64,000 nt of DNA from Marinobacter sp. Arc7-DN-1 (GTDB lineage: Bacteria; Pseudomonadota; Gammaproteobacteria; Pseudomonadales; Oleiphilaceae), in assembly GCF_003441595.1 (NCBI RefSeq), contig NZ_CP031848.1, forward strand, positions 1,674,001 through 1,738,000, read 5' to 3'. Made by a program: the position numbers and the translations under genes. Positions within the stretch are counted from its first letter, which is position 1. Every line of letters starts with the position of its first letter. The notes below the pieces were generated by a model that saw nothing but the letters and a program-made list of their open reading frames with translations, did not search any database and was not told the origin of the DNA. Positions 1-8,757 of this stretch are shown piece after piece.

Positions 1-2
1 GC

Positions 3-755
3 ACGAAATGGCTGAAGACAGTCAGCACCAGCCTGGCACTCACCGTTGCCGCAGGAACCGTCAGCGCAGAAACCCTGCGTGTCGTCACTGACCCGAGTTT
101 TGTTCCGTTTGAAATGATGGATCAGCAAACCGGTGAAATGATCGGTTTCGATATGGAAATCATCCGTGAGGTTGCTGACCGCGCCGGTTTCGAGATTGAT
201 CTCAACACCATGGATTTCAACGGCATCATCCCGGCACTGCAAACCGGGAACGTGGACATCGCCATCGCGGGCATCACCATTACTGACCAGCGCGAAGAGA
301 TCGTTGATTTCTCTGATCCATACTACGATTCCGGTCTGCGTATTCTGGTCCGCCAGGGCGAAGATGGCGTAACGGAGTTAGACGATCTGGAAGGCAAGAA
401 AATTGGCACCAAGATCGGCAGCACCAGTTACGACTACCTGGTAAAGACCCTCGAAGAAGACGATGGTGTCACTCCGTATCCCGGCAGCTCAGACATGTAC
501 ATGGCGCTGATGTCCCGTGCCATTGATGCGGTCTTCTACGATGCGCCGAACGTTGGTTACTTTGCCCGCACCAAGGGTGAAGGCAAGGTCAAGACGGTTG
601 GACCGCTTTACGAAGGCCAGCAATACGGCATCGCCCTCAAGAATGGCAGTGAGTGGGTCGATGATGTCAACGCGGCTCTCGCGGCCATGAAAGGAGATGG
701 CACCTACAAAACCATCTATGAAAAATGGTTTGGCCCGATGCCAGAAGGCATGTAA
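3..755 (+). CDS. Polar amino-acid ABC transporter, periplasmic substrate-binding protein (5' truncated)
   Basis: The reading frame is open from the first bases of the window and encodes the end of a signal peptide (hydrophobic stretch ending near VSAE), so the true start lies just outside. The mature protein opens with LRVVTDPSFVPFEM, typical of family 3 solute-binding proteins (GlnH/HisJ type), and continues through the conserved GFDMEI and ITITDQREEIVDFSDPYY motifs. It should capture a polar amino acid in the periplasm and hand it to the permease and ATPase encoded next. The ligand cannot be told from sequence; glutamine, glutamate or a related amino acid is likely. Order SBP-permease-ATPase is the usual operon order. 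Confidence 0.9.
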   Translation, partial: TKWLKTVSTSLALTVAAGTVSAETLRVVTDPSFVPFEMMDQQTGEMIGFDMEIIREVADRAGFEIDLNTMDFNGIIPALQTGNVDIAIAGITITDQREEIVDFSDPYYDSGLRILVRQGEDGVTELDDLEGKKIGTKIGSTSYDYLVKTLEEDDGVTPYPGSSDMYMALMSRAIDAVFYDAPNVGYFARTKGEGKVKTVGPLYEGQQYGIALKNGSEWVDDVNAALAAMKGDGTYKTIYEKWFGPMPEGM

Positions 756-843
756 GGACCGGACCCGCAAGGTCTGATTCCCTGCGCCGGGGTGTGTTCA
801 CTCCGGCCGTTCCTGACTCCAAAACGCTGCGGAGATCCTCACT

Positions 844-1515
844 GTGGAATTCCAGTTTCAGTTCGACTGGCAGGCTGCCATCGACTCCATCCCTTTTCTG
901 CTTGAAGGGATTCCCTACACCCTCCTGATTTCCTTCGGTGGCCTGGTCATTGGTTTTGCCCTGGGCATTTTCTTCGGCCTGCTGAGCATCAACAAGCGAT
1001 GGTTCCTGAAATGGCCGGCGACCGCCTACATCGAAATTTTTCGCGGTACTCCGATCCTGGTCCAGGTCCTGTTTATCTTTTACGGCCTGCCCGACCTGAT
1101 CGGCGGCCCGATCGATCCCCTGACCGCCGGTATCGCAGCCATTGCGCTGAACTCCGGCGCCTATATTTCGGAAGTGGTTCGCGGTGGTGTTCAGTCCATT
1201 GCCAAAGGCCAGAGCGAAGCGGGCCTTTCCCTGGGCCTGTCCAGAACCCAGACATTCTGGTCCATCATCTGGCCCCAGGCATTCCGCCGGATGATTCCGC
1301 CGCTGGGCAACCAGGCCATCGTCAGCATCAAGGACACGTCTCTTTTCTCGGTCATTGGTGTGGGCGAGCTGGTCCGCCAGGGCCAGATCTACATTGCCAA
1401 CACCTTCACCGCGTTTGAGGTGTATTTCGTGGTCGCGATCCTGTATCTCGCCATTACCCTCTCTCTGTCCCTGATTCTCCGCTACGTCGAGCGGCGCGGA
1501 CTGGTCTCTGTCTGA
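844..1515 (+). CDS. Polar amino-acid ABC transporter permease (HisM/GlnP family)
   Basis: A 223-residue inner-membrane protein with about five hydrophobic helices and the EAA-type loop around [31 protein letters not shown] (written here only as its family hallmark, residues about 125-155), which docks on the ATPase. It starts at a GTG, with GGAG about ten bases upstream. It lies between the binding protein and the ATP-binding gene on the same strand. Because only one permease gene is present, the transmembrane part is probably a homodimer, as in GlnP-type systems. Substrate not predictable from sequence. Confidence 0.9.
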   Translation: MEFQFQFDWQAAIDSIPFLLEGIPYTLLISFGGLVIGFALGIFFGLLSINKRWFLKWPATAYIEIFRGTPILVQVLFIFYGLPDLIGGPIDPLTAGIAAIALNSGAYISEVVRGGVQSIAKGQSEAGLSLGLSRTQTFWSIIWPQAFRRMIPPLGNQAIVSIKDTSLFSVIGVGELVRQGQIYIANTFTAFEVYFVVAILYLAITLSLSLILRYVERRGLVSV

Positions 1516-1528
1516 AGGAAAGGTACCC

Positions 1529-2275
1529 ATGACTCATATTGTAGAAATGAAGGGCATGAACAAGTACTTCGGCAACCTGCATGTCCTGAAAGATATAGAT
1601 TTAACCGTCGAACAAGGCGAAGTGGTGGTCATTATCGGCGCCAGTGGCTCCGGTAAGTCCACCCTGATCCGTTGCGTCAATGGCCTGGAAGAGTTTGAAT
1701 CCGGTCATCTGAAGGTGGATGGCCACGAGCTTGCGCCAAAGAGCGGTAATCCGAAAGCCCTGGCCGAGATCCGCAAGGAAGTCGGTATGGTATTCCAGCA
1801 GTTCAACCTGTTCCCGCACCTCACGGTGAAGAAGAACATCATGCTGGCACCCCGGAAGGTCAAGAGCGAATCACCGACAGTTGCCAATGCCACTGCTGAA
1901 CGACTGCTGAGCCGGGTTGGCATCGGAAATCAGGCAGACAAGTATCCAAGCCATCTGTCGGGCGGCCAACAACAACGCGTTGCCATTGCCCGGGCCCTGG
2001 CCATGGAACCGCGCCTGATGCTGTTCGACGAGCCAACGTCAGCCCTGGATCCGGAAATGATCGGTGAAGTGCTGGACGTCATGCGCGAGCTGGCCAAAGA
2101 AGGGATGACCATGATGGTCGTCACCCACGAAATGGGCTTTGCCCGCGAAGTGGCCGACCGGGTGATCTACATCCACGAGGGCCAGATTGTCGAGCAAGGC
2201 AAACCCGAAGACGTCTTCGACAACCCCCAGAACGAGCGCACCCAGTCATTCCTGTCACGGGTACTCGCGCACTGA
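1529..2275 (+). CDS. Polar amino-acid ABC transporter ATP-binding protein (GlnQ/HisP family)
   Basis: A 248-residue ABC ATPase. Walker A is GASGSGKST (residues 37-45), the signature is [15 protein letters not shown], Walker B and D-loop read [14 protein letters not shown], and the switch histidine is in VVTHEMGFA. Length and motifs match the GlnQ subfamily closely. It powers uptake by the transporter formed with the two preceding genes; the gap to the permease is only 13 bases with an AGGAAAGG ribosome binding site. A hairpin with a T-run follows 17 bases after the stop, closing the operon. Confidence 0.93.
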   Translation: MTHIVEMKGMNKYFGNLHVLKDIDLTVEQGEVVVIIGASGSGKSTLIRCVNGLEEFESGHLKVDGHELAPKSGNPKALAEIRKEVGMVFQQFNLFPHLTVKKNIMLAPRKVKSESPTVANATAERLLSRVGIGNQADKYPSHLSGGQQQRVAIARALAMEPRLMLFDEPTSALDPEMIGEVLDVMRELAKEGMTMMVVTHEMGFAREVADRVIYIHEGQIVEQGKPEDVFDNPQNERTQSFLSRVLAH

Positions 2276-2291
2276 GCTAAGCCGCCCAGAC

Positions 2292-2316
2292 AAAGCCCCT
2301 GCTTCCGGGGGCTTTT
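2292..2316 (+). terminator. Rho-independent terminator of the amino-acid transporter operon
   Basis: Stem AAAGCCCC / GGGGCTTT (2292-2299 with 2308-2315) around an 8-base loop, ending in a short T-run. It lies just after the ATPase stop codon. Confidence 0.8.
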
Positions 2317-2441
2317 CTTCAGGTTTTTCTTTTTTCAGGGTCGACTAATTGGTTTTCTGTAACTTTTTCGCAATGTTAGCCAAATACACTTACCCCGGTG
2401 TTCCAAAATACACAAGCAAACCGACAAGGTAAGAGAAAACC

Positions 2442-3524
2442 ATGGCTAAGAAATATTTGAGCTTGATGCTGGCGGTTTCCGCTGTTTCCGCACAGGCCGG
2501 TACTGTTACGACTGACGGTGAGGACCTGGTGATCAATACCGAGAGTGGTATTGAGGTCAAAACGTCTGATGATTTGGCATCCTTTCAGCTTGGTGGCCGT
2601 ATCCAGTGGGATTACGACGCAACGCAGTCGGATGACAACGGCGTTGATACCAAGGATTTTGATGTGCGGCGTGCACGCTTATACGTCAAGGGCCATTATG
2701 GCGACTGGGCCTACAAGACTCAGTTTAACGTCGCGGAAAGTGAGGGTGCCGACGGCGGTGACGTCGAAGACCTTTACATTCGGTACCTGGGGTTTGGCTC
2801 AGTTGCAAGCGTCACCATCGGTAAGCAGAAAGAGCCTTTCGGCCTGGAAGAACTGACAAGCTCGAAAGACATTTCCGCGCTAGAGCGCTCCGCCATGACC
2901 GAGCGTTATGCTCCCGGACGCAGTGGCGGTATTCAGCTGAGCGGGAAGGGAAGTAACTGGACCTACGGTATCGGTTATTTTGAAGCGGATGGTGACGGCA
3001 GCAACGACTTCAATAATACGGCGATAACGGCACGGGGTACGTTTGCGCCGATTCAAACGAATGATGCCGTTGTTCATCTTGGCGCGGGTTATACCACGCG
3101 TGAGGCCGATGTTCAGGCTGATGAAATCGATACCTACAATCTGGAACTGGCTGGCCGTATGGGGCCTTTCCACGCTCAGGCCGAATACTTCGATTCCGAG
3201 GAAGGGCAGTTGGATGTCGATGGCTACTACGTGCAGCTCGGCTGGGTCATTACCGGAGAGAGTCGCCCCTACAAAGCGGGCGTGTTTAAGCGGGTAAAGC
3301 CGTCATCGCCCAGAGGTGCCTGGGAAGTAATCGCCCGTTTTGAAGAGGGTGATGGAAAATACAGTGACGTGGGGCTGGCCACAACCGACGGCGAGCAAAC
3401 GACGCTGGGTGTTAACTACTACGCCAATAAGAATGTCCGACTCGGCTTGAGCTACATGGACGGCGAGCAAGCCAGCGGCGAAAGCGGAGATGAGGTCCGT
3501 GCGCGGTTCCAGTATGCGTTTTGA
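2442..3524 (+). CDS. Phosphate-selective porin O/P family outer-membrane protein
   Basis: A 360-residue protein with a clear Sec signal peptide (MAKKYLSLMLAVSAVSAQAG) and a beta-barrel pattern: alternating hydrophobic residues, the FQLGGRIQWDYDA and DFDVRRARLYVKG motifs of the Porin_O_P family, and a C-terminal aromatic residue (RARFQYAF) as expected for BAM recognition. It should form an anion-selective channel; phosphate or pyrophosphate preference is a family expectation, not shown here. The start is supported by GGTAAGAG upstream. No phosphate-uptake genes are adjacent. Monocistronic, with a terminator about 140 bases downstream. Confidence 0.85.
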   Translation: MAKKYLSLMLAVSAVSAQAGTVTTDGEDLVINTESGIEVKTSDDLASFQLGGRIQWDYDATQSDDNGVDTKDFDVRRARLYVKGHYGDWAYKTQFNVAESEGADGGDVEDLYIRYLGFGSVASVTIGKQKEPFGLEELTSSKDISALERSAMTERYAPGRSGGIQLSGKGSNWTYGIGYFEADGDGSNDFNNTAITARGTFAPIQTNDAVVHLGAGYTTREADVQADEIDTYNLELAGRMGPFHAQAEYFDSEEGQLDVDGYYVQLGWVITGESRPYKAGVFKRVKPSSPRGAWEVIARFEEGDGKYSDVGLATTDGEQTTLGVNYYANKNVRLGLSYMDGEQASGESGDEVRARFQYAF

Positions 3525-3567
3525 TCATGCATGATCCCCGGTTCCGCTTATGTAAGGCTCAAGCCAA

Positions 3568-3648
3568 ATGGTAAAATTGCTGTATAAACAGCAAGATGGT
3601 TATTGGGTTTGGGTTCTGTCCGCGTTGGCGCTGATACTGGCGAGATAA
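3568..3648 (+). CDS. Possible 26-residue membrane peptide
   Basis: A short ORF preceded by TAAGG eleven bases upstream of its ATG. It encodes a polar N-terminus (MVKLLYKQQDG) followed by a hydrophobic segment (YWVWVLSALALILA) and a terminal Arg, the shape of a single-span micropeptide. It ends 17 bases before the terminator at 3666, so porin, ORF and terminator could share a transcript. I recognise no family. Without conservation data it may be chance. Confidence 0.25.
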   Translation: MVKLLYKQQDGYWVWVLSALALILAR

Positions 3649-3665
3649 AGAGTTAATCAGGTTTC

Positions 3666-3692
3666 AGGGGCAGATTTTTCTGCCCCTTTTTT
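3666..3692 (+). terminator. Rho-independent terminator downstream of porin
   Basis: Perfect nine-base stem AGGGGCAGA / TCTGCCCCT around a TTTT loop, followed directly by a run of T. Confidence 0.85.
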
Positions 3693-3931
3693 ATGGTGCG
3701 CCCGACATGGCGCGCAGCGCGTTGACCGGCGTTGTTCCGGTACAGCGCCGGGGCTGGCCGGATGACTTTGGGCGCAAAAAGGTCAAGGGCGACCAGGCTG
3801 GCACTAAAATCGAGCGCCACACTGATCGAACGATGGATATCGCTCCATTTTGGGGCGCTGCGGATTTATGAATCGGACTTCGCTACTGCTTTTTAGAATT
3901 AAAGTTATAATAAACAACAAGTTATAATGAT

Positions 3932-3947
3932 TGGCACCTTGTTTGCT
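3932..3947 (+). promoter_or_regulatory. Sigma-54 (RpoN) type promoter for the TorF-like porin
   Basis: TGGCAC-CTTGT-TTGCT matches the -24/-12 consensus (TGGCAC-N5-TTGCW) with GG and GC exactly ten bases apart. The predicted transcription start lies about 30 bases before the ATG at 3989. It implies control by an enhancer-binding protein such as NtrC; I did not find a convincing activator site upstream. Confidence 0.65.
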
Positions 3948-3988
3948 CCTGAGGAATGCGAAAAGCGCAACTTAAAAAGGTGTACATA

Positions 3989-4717
3989 ATGGATAAGCAA
4001 GTTCTCAGAAAATCCGGATTGCTCGGTGTTGGTCTGTTTGCAGTTCTTCAGGCAACTCCTTCAATGGTCAGCGCTGACGTAAGCGCCAATGTAGGCGTCT
4101 CCAGCAATTACCTCTTCCGTGGCGTGACACAAACAGACAATTCAGCTGCTGTCCAGGGTGGGCTCGACTACGAGCATGCGTCCGGCTTGTATGCCGGTGT
4201 ATGGGGTTCCAATGTGGATTTTGGCGACGGGACCAGCTATGAGTTTGACCTCTATGCGGGTTACTCGGGCGCTATCAACGATATCGGATATGACGTCGGG
4301 TATATATATTATGCTTACCCGGACGCTCCCGCCTCTATTGATTTCGGGGAGATATACGGGGAGCTGAGTTACGGGTATTTATCCGCGGGGCTAGCCTATA
4401 CAGTAAACAGTGACAACAGCACACCAGGGCTGTTCGTGGAAGGTGATGTCTTCTATTACCTGAGCGCCCACATGCCATTGGAAAATGATTTCAGTGCAGG
4501 TGTTACATTAGGCTACTACGACTTTACCGACGACAAAAAACCGTCCGTGGGCGAGGCGAGCTATGGACACGCCGCCGTCAACGTGACCAAGGATGCGGGA
4601 ACGCTCGGCTCCGTCAGTATCAATCTGGAATATTCGGATATCGACCCGGACAGCGCCCTTGGCTCCGTCAACTCGGATGATCCGAAATTCTGGCTTGGCT
4701 GGAGTAAAAGCTTCTGA
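3989..4717 (+). CDS. TorF family putative porin (Gcw_chp family)
   Basis: A 242-residue outer-membrane beta-barrel candidate. After a signal peptide (MDKQVLRKSGLLGVGLFAVL..., cleaved near VSADVSA) it has the family hallmark VSSNYLFRGVTQTD and repeated amphipathic strands, ending in WLGWSKSF with the terminal Phe typical of barrels. The ATG at 3989 is chosen over an upstream in-frame ATG at 3956 because it begins the signal peptide and has AAGGTG in front. The sigma-54-type promoter just upstream suggests nitrogen- or stress-responsive expression. Substrate unknown. Confidence 0.8.
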   Translation: MDKQVLRKSGLLGVGLFAVLQATPSMVSADVSANVGVSSNYLFRGVTQTDNSAAVQGGLDYEHASGLYAGVWGSNVDFGDGTSYEFDLYAGYSGAINDIGYDVGYIYYAYPDAPASIDFGEIYGELSYGYLSAGLAYTVNSDNSTPGLFVEGDVFYYLSAHMPLENDFSAGVTLGYYDFTDDKKPSVGEASYGHAAVNVTKDAGTLGSVSINLEYSDIDPDSALGSVNSDDPKFWLGWSKSF

Positions 4718-4754
4718 TTACGGACGCTTTTCCAGTGATTTTGGTCAAGTGAAA

Positions 4755-4777
4755 GCAGGCCCGGTCAATGGGCCTGC
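4755..4777 (+). terminator. Hairpin downstream of the TorF-like porin
   Basis: Perfect stem GCAGGCCC / GGGCCTGC with a 7-base loop, 38 bases after the stop. There is no long T-run behind it, so it is a weak or factor-assisted terminator candidate. Confidence 0.5.
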
Positions 4778-4899
4778 GTCCTGAAATCCTGCTACAGTAA
4801 ATTATTGGGATTTTTTAATCCCCGTCCCATCAGCGTCCCCTTAGTCTTTCTTAAGGAATTCCGAGGCTCTGGAAGTTTGTCGGCATTGGCCAGTCGCCG

Positions 4900-4931
4900 C
4901 TGTTAACGGTAATATCCGCACAGGTTAACCG
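4900..4931. promoter_or_regulatory. Putative BirA operator upstream of bioA
   Basis: Half-sites CTGTTAACG and GGTTAACCG are separated by 14 bases. The known BirA signal is TTGTAAACC-N14/15-GGTTTACAA; each half matches at most core positions and the spacing is right. It lies 40-70 bases before the bioA start, where biotin-dependent repression by BirA would be expected. Confidence 0.5.
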
Positions 4932-4970
4932 CCGACAATCCAGAACACGACCGTCTGATGGAGAATTCTC

Positions 4971-6323
4971 ATGCGCAATGCTGACCTCGTCGCCCGTGGC
5001 CTCAAATCCGTGTGGCATCCCTGCACCCAGATGAAAGACCATGAAGGAACCCTGCCACTGGTCCCGATCAAGCGGGGCGAAGGTGTCTGGCTGGAAGACT
5101 TCGAGGGCAACCGGTTCATCGACGCCGTGAGCTCCTGGTGGGTCAACCTGTTCGGCCATGCCAATCCGAGAATCAACGCCGCGATCCAGGAACAAATTGG
5201 CCAGCTTGAGCATGTCATCCTGGCCGGCTTTACCCATGAGCCCGTGGTCAACCTGTCCGAGCGCCTGATTGAGGCAACTCCGGAAGGACTCAACAAATGC
5301 TTTTACGCCGACAACGGCTCGTCTGCGATCGAAGCCGCCCTCAAGATGAGCTTCCACTACTGGAAAAACCACGGTAAACCGGGCAAGAAAAACTTCGTGA
5401 ACCTGAGCAACAGCTACCATGGGGAAACTCTGGGCGCACTGGCCCTCGGCGATGTATCTCTGTACAAGGACACCTACCAGCCTTTGTTGATGGAAGTCCT
5501 GACGGCGCCCTCCCCAGATGCGTTTAACAAAGAACCGGGTGAGACCGATGAGGATTACGCACTGCGCCAGTTTGAGGCCATGGAAACACTGCTGGCCGAA
5601 AAGCACGACGAAATCTGCGCCGTGGTGGTGGAACCTTTAATCCAGTGTGCCGGCGGCATGCGCATGCACCACCCGATTTACCACACCAGGCTGAGAGAAG
5701 CCTGCGACCGCTATGGCGTGCACCTGATTGCCGATGAGATTGCAGTGGGCTTTGGCCGAACCGGCACCCTGTTCGCCTGCGAGCAGTCGGGCATCACCCC
5801 GGATTTCATGTGTCTGTCCAAGGGGCTGACCGCTGGCTACCTGCCGCTGTCCGTAGTGCTGACCACCGATGATGTCTACAACGCATTTTACGACGACTAT
5901 GAAACCCTCAAGGCCTTCCTACACAGCCACAGCTACACTGGCAACCCAATTGGCTGCGCTGTGGCACTGGCCACCCTGGACATCTTCCGGGACGACAACG
6001 TTATCGAGAGCAATCGCAGGCTCTCCACCTGCATGACCGAATCTGTTGCCCACCTGGCGGACCACCCCAACGTGGGAGATATCCGCCAGCACGGCATGAC
6101 CCTCGCCGTAGAGATGGTGAAAGACAAGGCATCGAAAACCCCGTTCCCCTGGCAGGAACGGCGGGGAATCCGGGTGTATCAGCATTCATTGACCCGCCAG
6201 GCCTTGCTTCGCCCCCTGGGTAATGTGGTTTACTTCATGCCGCCTTACGTAATCACCGAAGAACAGATCCGGCACCTCGCCCAGGTCGCAACGGAAGGCA
6301 TAGAAATCGCGGTTCGGGACTGA
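4971..6323 (+). CDS. bioA: Adenosylmethionine-8-amino-7-oxononanoate aminotransferase
   Basis: A 450-residue PLP enzyme of biotin synthesis: it transfers an amino group from S-adenosylmethionine to KAPA, giving DAPA, in the cytoplasm. Hallmarks are WHPCTQM near the N-terminus, SSWWVNLFGH, the phosphate-binding turn YADNGSSAIEAALKM, the PLP-ring Asp in LIADEIAVGFGRTG and the Schiff-base lysine K284 in LSKGLTAGYLPLS. Length equals the family norm. GGAG sits before the ATG. A putative BirA box lies upstream. Other bio genes are not in the window; rsmE follows 30 bases later and may be co-transcribed. Confidence 0.95.
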   Translation: MRNADLVARGLKSVWHPCTQMKDHEGTLPLVPIKRGEGVWLEDFEGNRFIDAVSSWWVNLFGHANPRINAAIQEQIGQLEHVILAGFTHEPVVNLSERLIEATPEGLNKCFYADNGSSAIEAALKMSFHYWKNHGKPGKKNFVNLSNSYHGETLGALALGDVSLYKDTYQPLLMEVLTAPSPDAFNKEPGETDEDYALRQFEAMETLLAEKHDEICAVVVEPLIQCAGGMRMHHPIYHTRLREACDRYGVHLIADEIAVGFGRTGTLFACEQSGITPDFMCLSKGLTAGYLPLSVVLTTDDVYNAFYDDYETLKAFLHSHSYTGNPIGCAVALATLDIFRDDNVIESNRRLSTCMTESVAHLADHPNVGDIRQHGMTLAVEMVKDKASKTPFPWQERRGIRVYQHSLTRQALLRPLGNVVYFMPPYVITEEQIRHLAQVATEGIEIAVRD

Positions 6324-6353
6324 GAACCGTCCCGTAACCTGAGAGAACCATCC

Positions 6354-7088
6354 ATGCGCATACCCCGCATCTACACCGATTCCGCCCTCAGCGAGGGCGC
6401 AACCGCTGATCTTGATGACAATGCCGCCCAGCACGTGGGCCGGGTATTGCGCATGCAGCCGGGGCAGGAACTGCTGCTGTTCAACGGTAACGGCAACGAC
6501 TACCCCGCCACGATTATCAGTGCCAGCAAAAGAAACGTTGAAGTACAGGTGGGCACGCCGGAAGCCAACGCCACCGAGTCCCCCCTGGAAATCGTCCTTG
6601 GCCAGACCCTTTCCAAAGGCGACCGCATGGACTACGCCGTGCAAAAAGCCGTGGAAATGGGCGCCACCCGCATCGTGCCGTTAACCACCGAACGCTGCGA
6701 CGTGAAACTCAAGGGTGACCGTGAGGACAAACGCCTGCGCCACTGGCAATCCGTCGCCATCAGCGCCGCCGAACAATGTGGCCGCGCCCGGGTGCCCGAC
6801 ATACTGCCGGTCATGACCCTGCCTGAATGGTTCGGGCACACCGAAGACTGCACCCTGCGACTGGTCCTCCACCACCGTACCGAACAATCCCTTGGCTCCA
6901 TGGCCAAGCCCTCCCGGGTTGCCCTGATGATCGGCCCCGAAGGCGGCCTCAGCCCGGAAGAAATCACCGCCGCCGAAACCGCCGGCTTCCTGCCGGTAGC
7001 CCTCGGTCCACGAGTTCTCAGAACCGAAACCGCTCCGGTAGCGGCCATGGCTCTTTGCCAATGGTTATGGGGTGACATTGGCAACTGA
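6354..7088 (+). CDS. rsmE: 16S rRNA (uracil1498-N3)-methyltransferase
   Basis: A 244-residue SPOUT-class methyltransferase. The N-terminal PUA-like part begins MRIPRIYTD and contains AAQHVGRVLRMQPGQELLLFNG; the knotted SAM-binding part contains MIGPEGGLSPEEI and LGPRVLRTETAPVAA, the RsmE signature. It methylates U1498 of 16S rRNA in the assembled small subunit. It starts 30 bases after bioA and ends before a hairpin-rich intergenic region. Confidence 0.95.
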   Translation: MRIPRIYTDSALSEGATADLDDNAAQHVGRVLRMQPGQELLLFNGNGNDYPATIISASKRNVEVQVGTPEANATESPLEIVLGQTLSKGDRMDYAVQKAVEMGATRIVPLTTERCDVKLKGDREDKRLRHWQSVAISAAEQCGRARVPDILPVMTLPEWFGHTEDCTLRLVLHHRTEQSLGSMAKPSRVALMIGPEGGLSPEEITAAETAGFLPVALGPRVLRTETAPVAAMALCQWLWGDIGN

Positions 7089-7419
7089 TTAGTCCCCGAC
7101 CGTGCCGCCGTCGCAAGCTGGCGCCCAGGTCATTGACAGCGGGCGGCCTCAACAACATTATCCTTTTCGATTAGAAACGCAGTTGAAGACACCCCCTCAT
7201 TCGGGGCTGCGTTACGGGAATGCATATCCAAAACTGTACGGAGCCGACAGAACACCGTAGCTTGATCGATCGAGCGGGCGGGCAGGCACTTCTGAAACCG
7301 TGCGGAGCCATGGATGGCGGAGCCGAGCGTACAGGGACGTATTCACAGCGTGTTTCAGAAGTGCCTGCCCGCCCGCTCAGACTCCGAGCAAAAATACTAA
7401 AGAGACTGCGAGTACCAGG
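7089..7419. other. Hairpin-rich intergenic region rsmE / DUF445 gene
   Basis: 331 bases without a gene. It holds a stem-loop at 7176-7213 (AACGCAG / CTGCGTT outside, CCCC / GGGG inside), possibly the rsmE terminator, and the large repeat hairpin at 7272-7378. Confidence 0.7.
7272..7378. repeat. Long hairpin repeat, copy 1 (conserved core, copy-specific arms)
   Basis: Perfect 27-base inverted arms (7272-7298 with 7352-7378) flank a 53-base core containing GTGCGGAGCCATGGATGGCG and then ACAGGGACGT. The same core occurs at 36505-36561, enclosed by different arms that are again self-complementary. It lies between rsmE and the DUF445 gene, ending 41 bases before the latter. Confidence 0.85.
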
Positions 7420-8649
7420 ATGACAAGCCTGCTAAACACCCAAGAATTCTGGCAATACCTCAGTATCCCGGTGATTGCCGCCCTGATCGGCTGGAGCACC
7501 AACTGGCTCGCCATCAAAATGACCTTCTACCCCCTGGAATTCATCGGCAAACCACCCCTGTTGGGCTGGCAAGGCATCATCCCCTCAAAAGCCCGGAAAA
7601 TGGCCGCCATCAGCGTAGACGCCACCATCTCCAAGATCGGCACCGTTCAGGAAATCTTCCAACAGATCGACCCCAAGGTACTGGCCGCCCACATTGTTCA
7701 CTCGGTCGAGCCACGCATTGAAGAGTACGTGGACGAATTGATGCTGAAGGAGCACCCCACCTTCTGGGAAAACCTCCCGGCTTCCGCCCGGAAAATGGTT
7801 TACGACCGGGTTCGAAAATCCACCCCTCAACTGGTCGACAACCTCGTTGAAGACGTCTCCGGTAACATCGAAGACCTGCTGGACATCAAGGGCATGGTGA
7901 TCGAGCGACTGGCGAGCGACAAGGAACTGCTGAACCGGATCTTTCTTGAATGCGGCGAAGTCGAGTTCCGCTTTATCATCAACTCCGGTCTCTACTTCGG
8001 CTTCCTGTTCGGCCTGATTCAGATGGCTGTCTGGTACGTGTACCCGAGCTGGTGGGTGCTGCCATTCTTCGGCTTGCTGGTTGGCTGGGCCACCAACTGG
8101 ATTGCACTCAACGTCATCTTCCGCCCGTTACATGCAAAAAAAATCGGGCCGTTCCGGGTGCAGGGCCTGTTTCTCAAACGACAGCCGGCAGTGGCGGAGT
8201 CCTTCTGCCACATCGTTACCCATGAAATCCTCACCGTTGGCAACATCATTAACGCGATTCTCGACGGCCCTAAAGGCGACCGCGCCCGCAATATGGTTAA
8301 GAAACACATCAAGCCACTGGTGGATGAAACCGCCGGCATGGGTAAGGCGCTGACCCAGGTCGCCTTTGGCCCCACCGGGTTTGCCTCCCTGAAAAACAAG
8401 GTTGGCGAAAAGGCGATCGAAATATCCCAGACGTCCTTCAACAACCCCGTATTCGAGAAAGATCGGGCAAGGGCCGTCGAATCCATTATGGTAGAGCGAA
8501 TGATTGCCCTATCCTCCGTGGAATTTCAGGACCTGCTCCGGCCCTGCTTCCAGGAAGATGAAATCAAACTGATCCTGGTGGGCGCCTTCCTGGGCTTCGG
8601 CGCCGGTATCTGCCAGCTGGTCTTCGTGTTCGGGGAATCGTTCCTGTAA
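7420..8649 (+). CDS. DUF445 family membrane protein
   Basis: A 409-residue protein of the DUF445 family (YheB/YjiN-like), function unknown. The N-terminal segment LSIPVIAALIGWSTNWLAIKMTFYPLEFIG and a second internal copy of the GWATNWIALNVIFRPL motif (near residue 220) form the family's duplicated membrane signature; a further hydrophobic helix closes the C-terminus. I chose the ATG at 7420 because the longer frame from 7300 would be read out of the hairpin repeat and lacks family similarity. The gene stands alone between the repeat and the HDOD gene. Confidence 0.85.
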   Translation: MTSLLNTQEFWQYLSIPVIAALIGWSTNWLAIKMTFYPLEFIGKPPLLGWQGIIPSKARKMAAISVDATISKIGTVQEIFQQIDPKVLAAHIVHSVEPRIEEYVDELMLKEHPTFWENLPASARKMVYDRVRKSTPQLVDNLVEDVSGNIEDLLDIKGMVIERLASDKELLNRIFLECGEVEFRFIINSGLYFGFLFGLIQMAVWYVYPSWWVLPFFGLLVGWATNWIALNVIFRPLHAKKIGPFRVQGLFLKRQPAVAESFCHIVTHEILTVGNIINAILDGPKGDRARNMVKKHIKPLVDETAGMGKALTQVAFGPTGFASLKNKVGEKAIEISQTSFNNPVFEKDRARAVESIMVERMIALSSVEFQDLLRPCFQEDEIKLILVGAFLGFGAGICQLVFVFGESFL

Positions 8650-8757
8650 ATTCCGGCTTCAATTCACGGGCTTAACCTGTGCAAGGATGCGTCGTACCTC
8701 TATACTCACAGAAACGGAGGTTCACTACTTCGAGCAGGTTCGACCCGGAGGCAACGG

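Larger units (their letters stand above)
3525..3988. other. Intergenic region between the two porin genes
   Basis: 464 bases without an established gene. It holds the 26-residue ORF at 3568, a strong terminator at 3666-3692, about 200 bases in which I see nothing recognisable, an AT-rich tract (3895-3930) and a sigma-54-type promoter at 3932-3947. Confidence 0.6.

Noticed and set aside
7220-7423. 67-codon ORF and the 5' extension of the DUF445 frame through the hairpin repeat
   Set aside because: Both are read out of the repeat sequence, with no family similarity; the DUF445 family start is at 7420.
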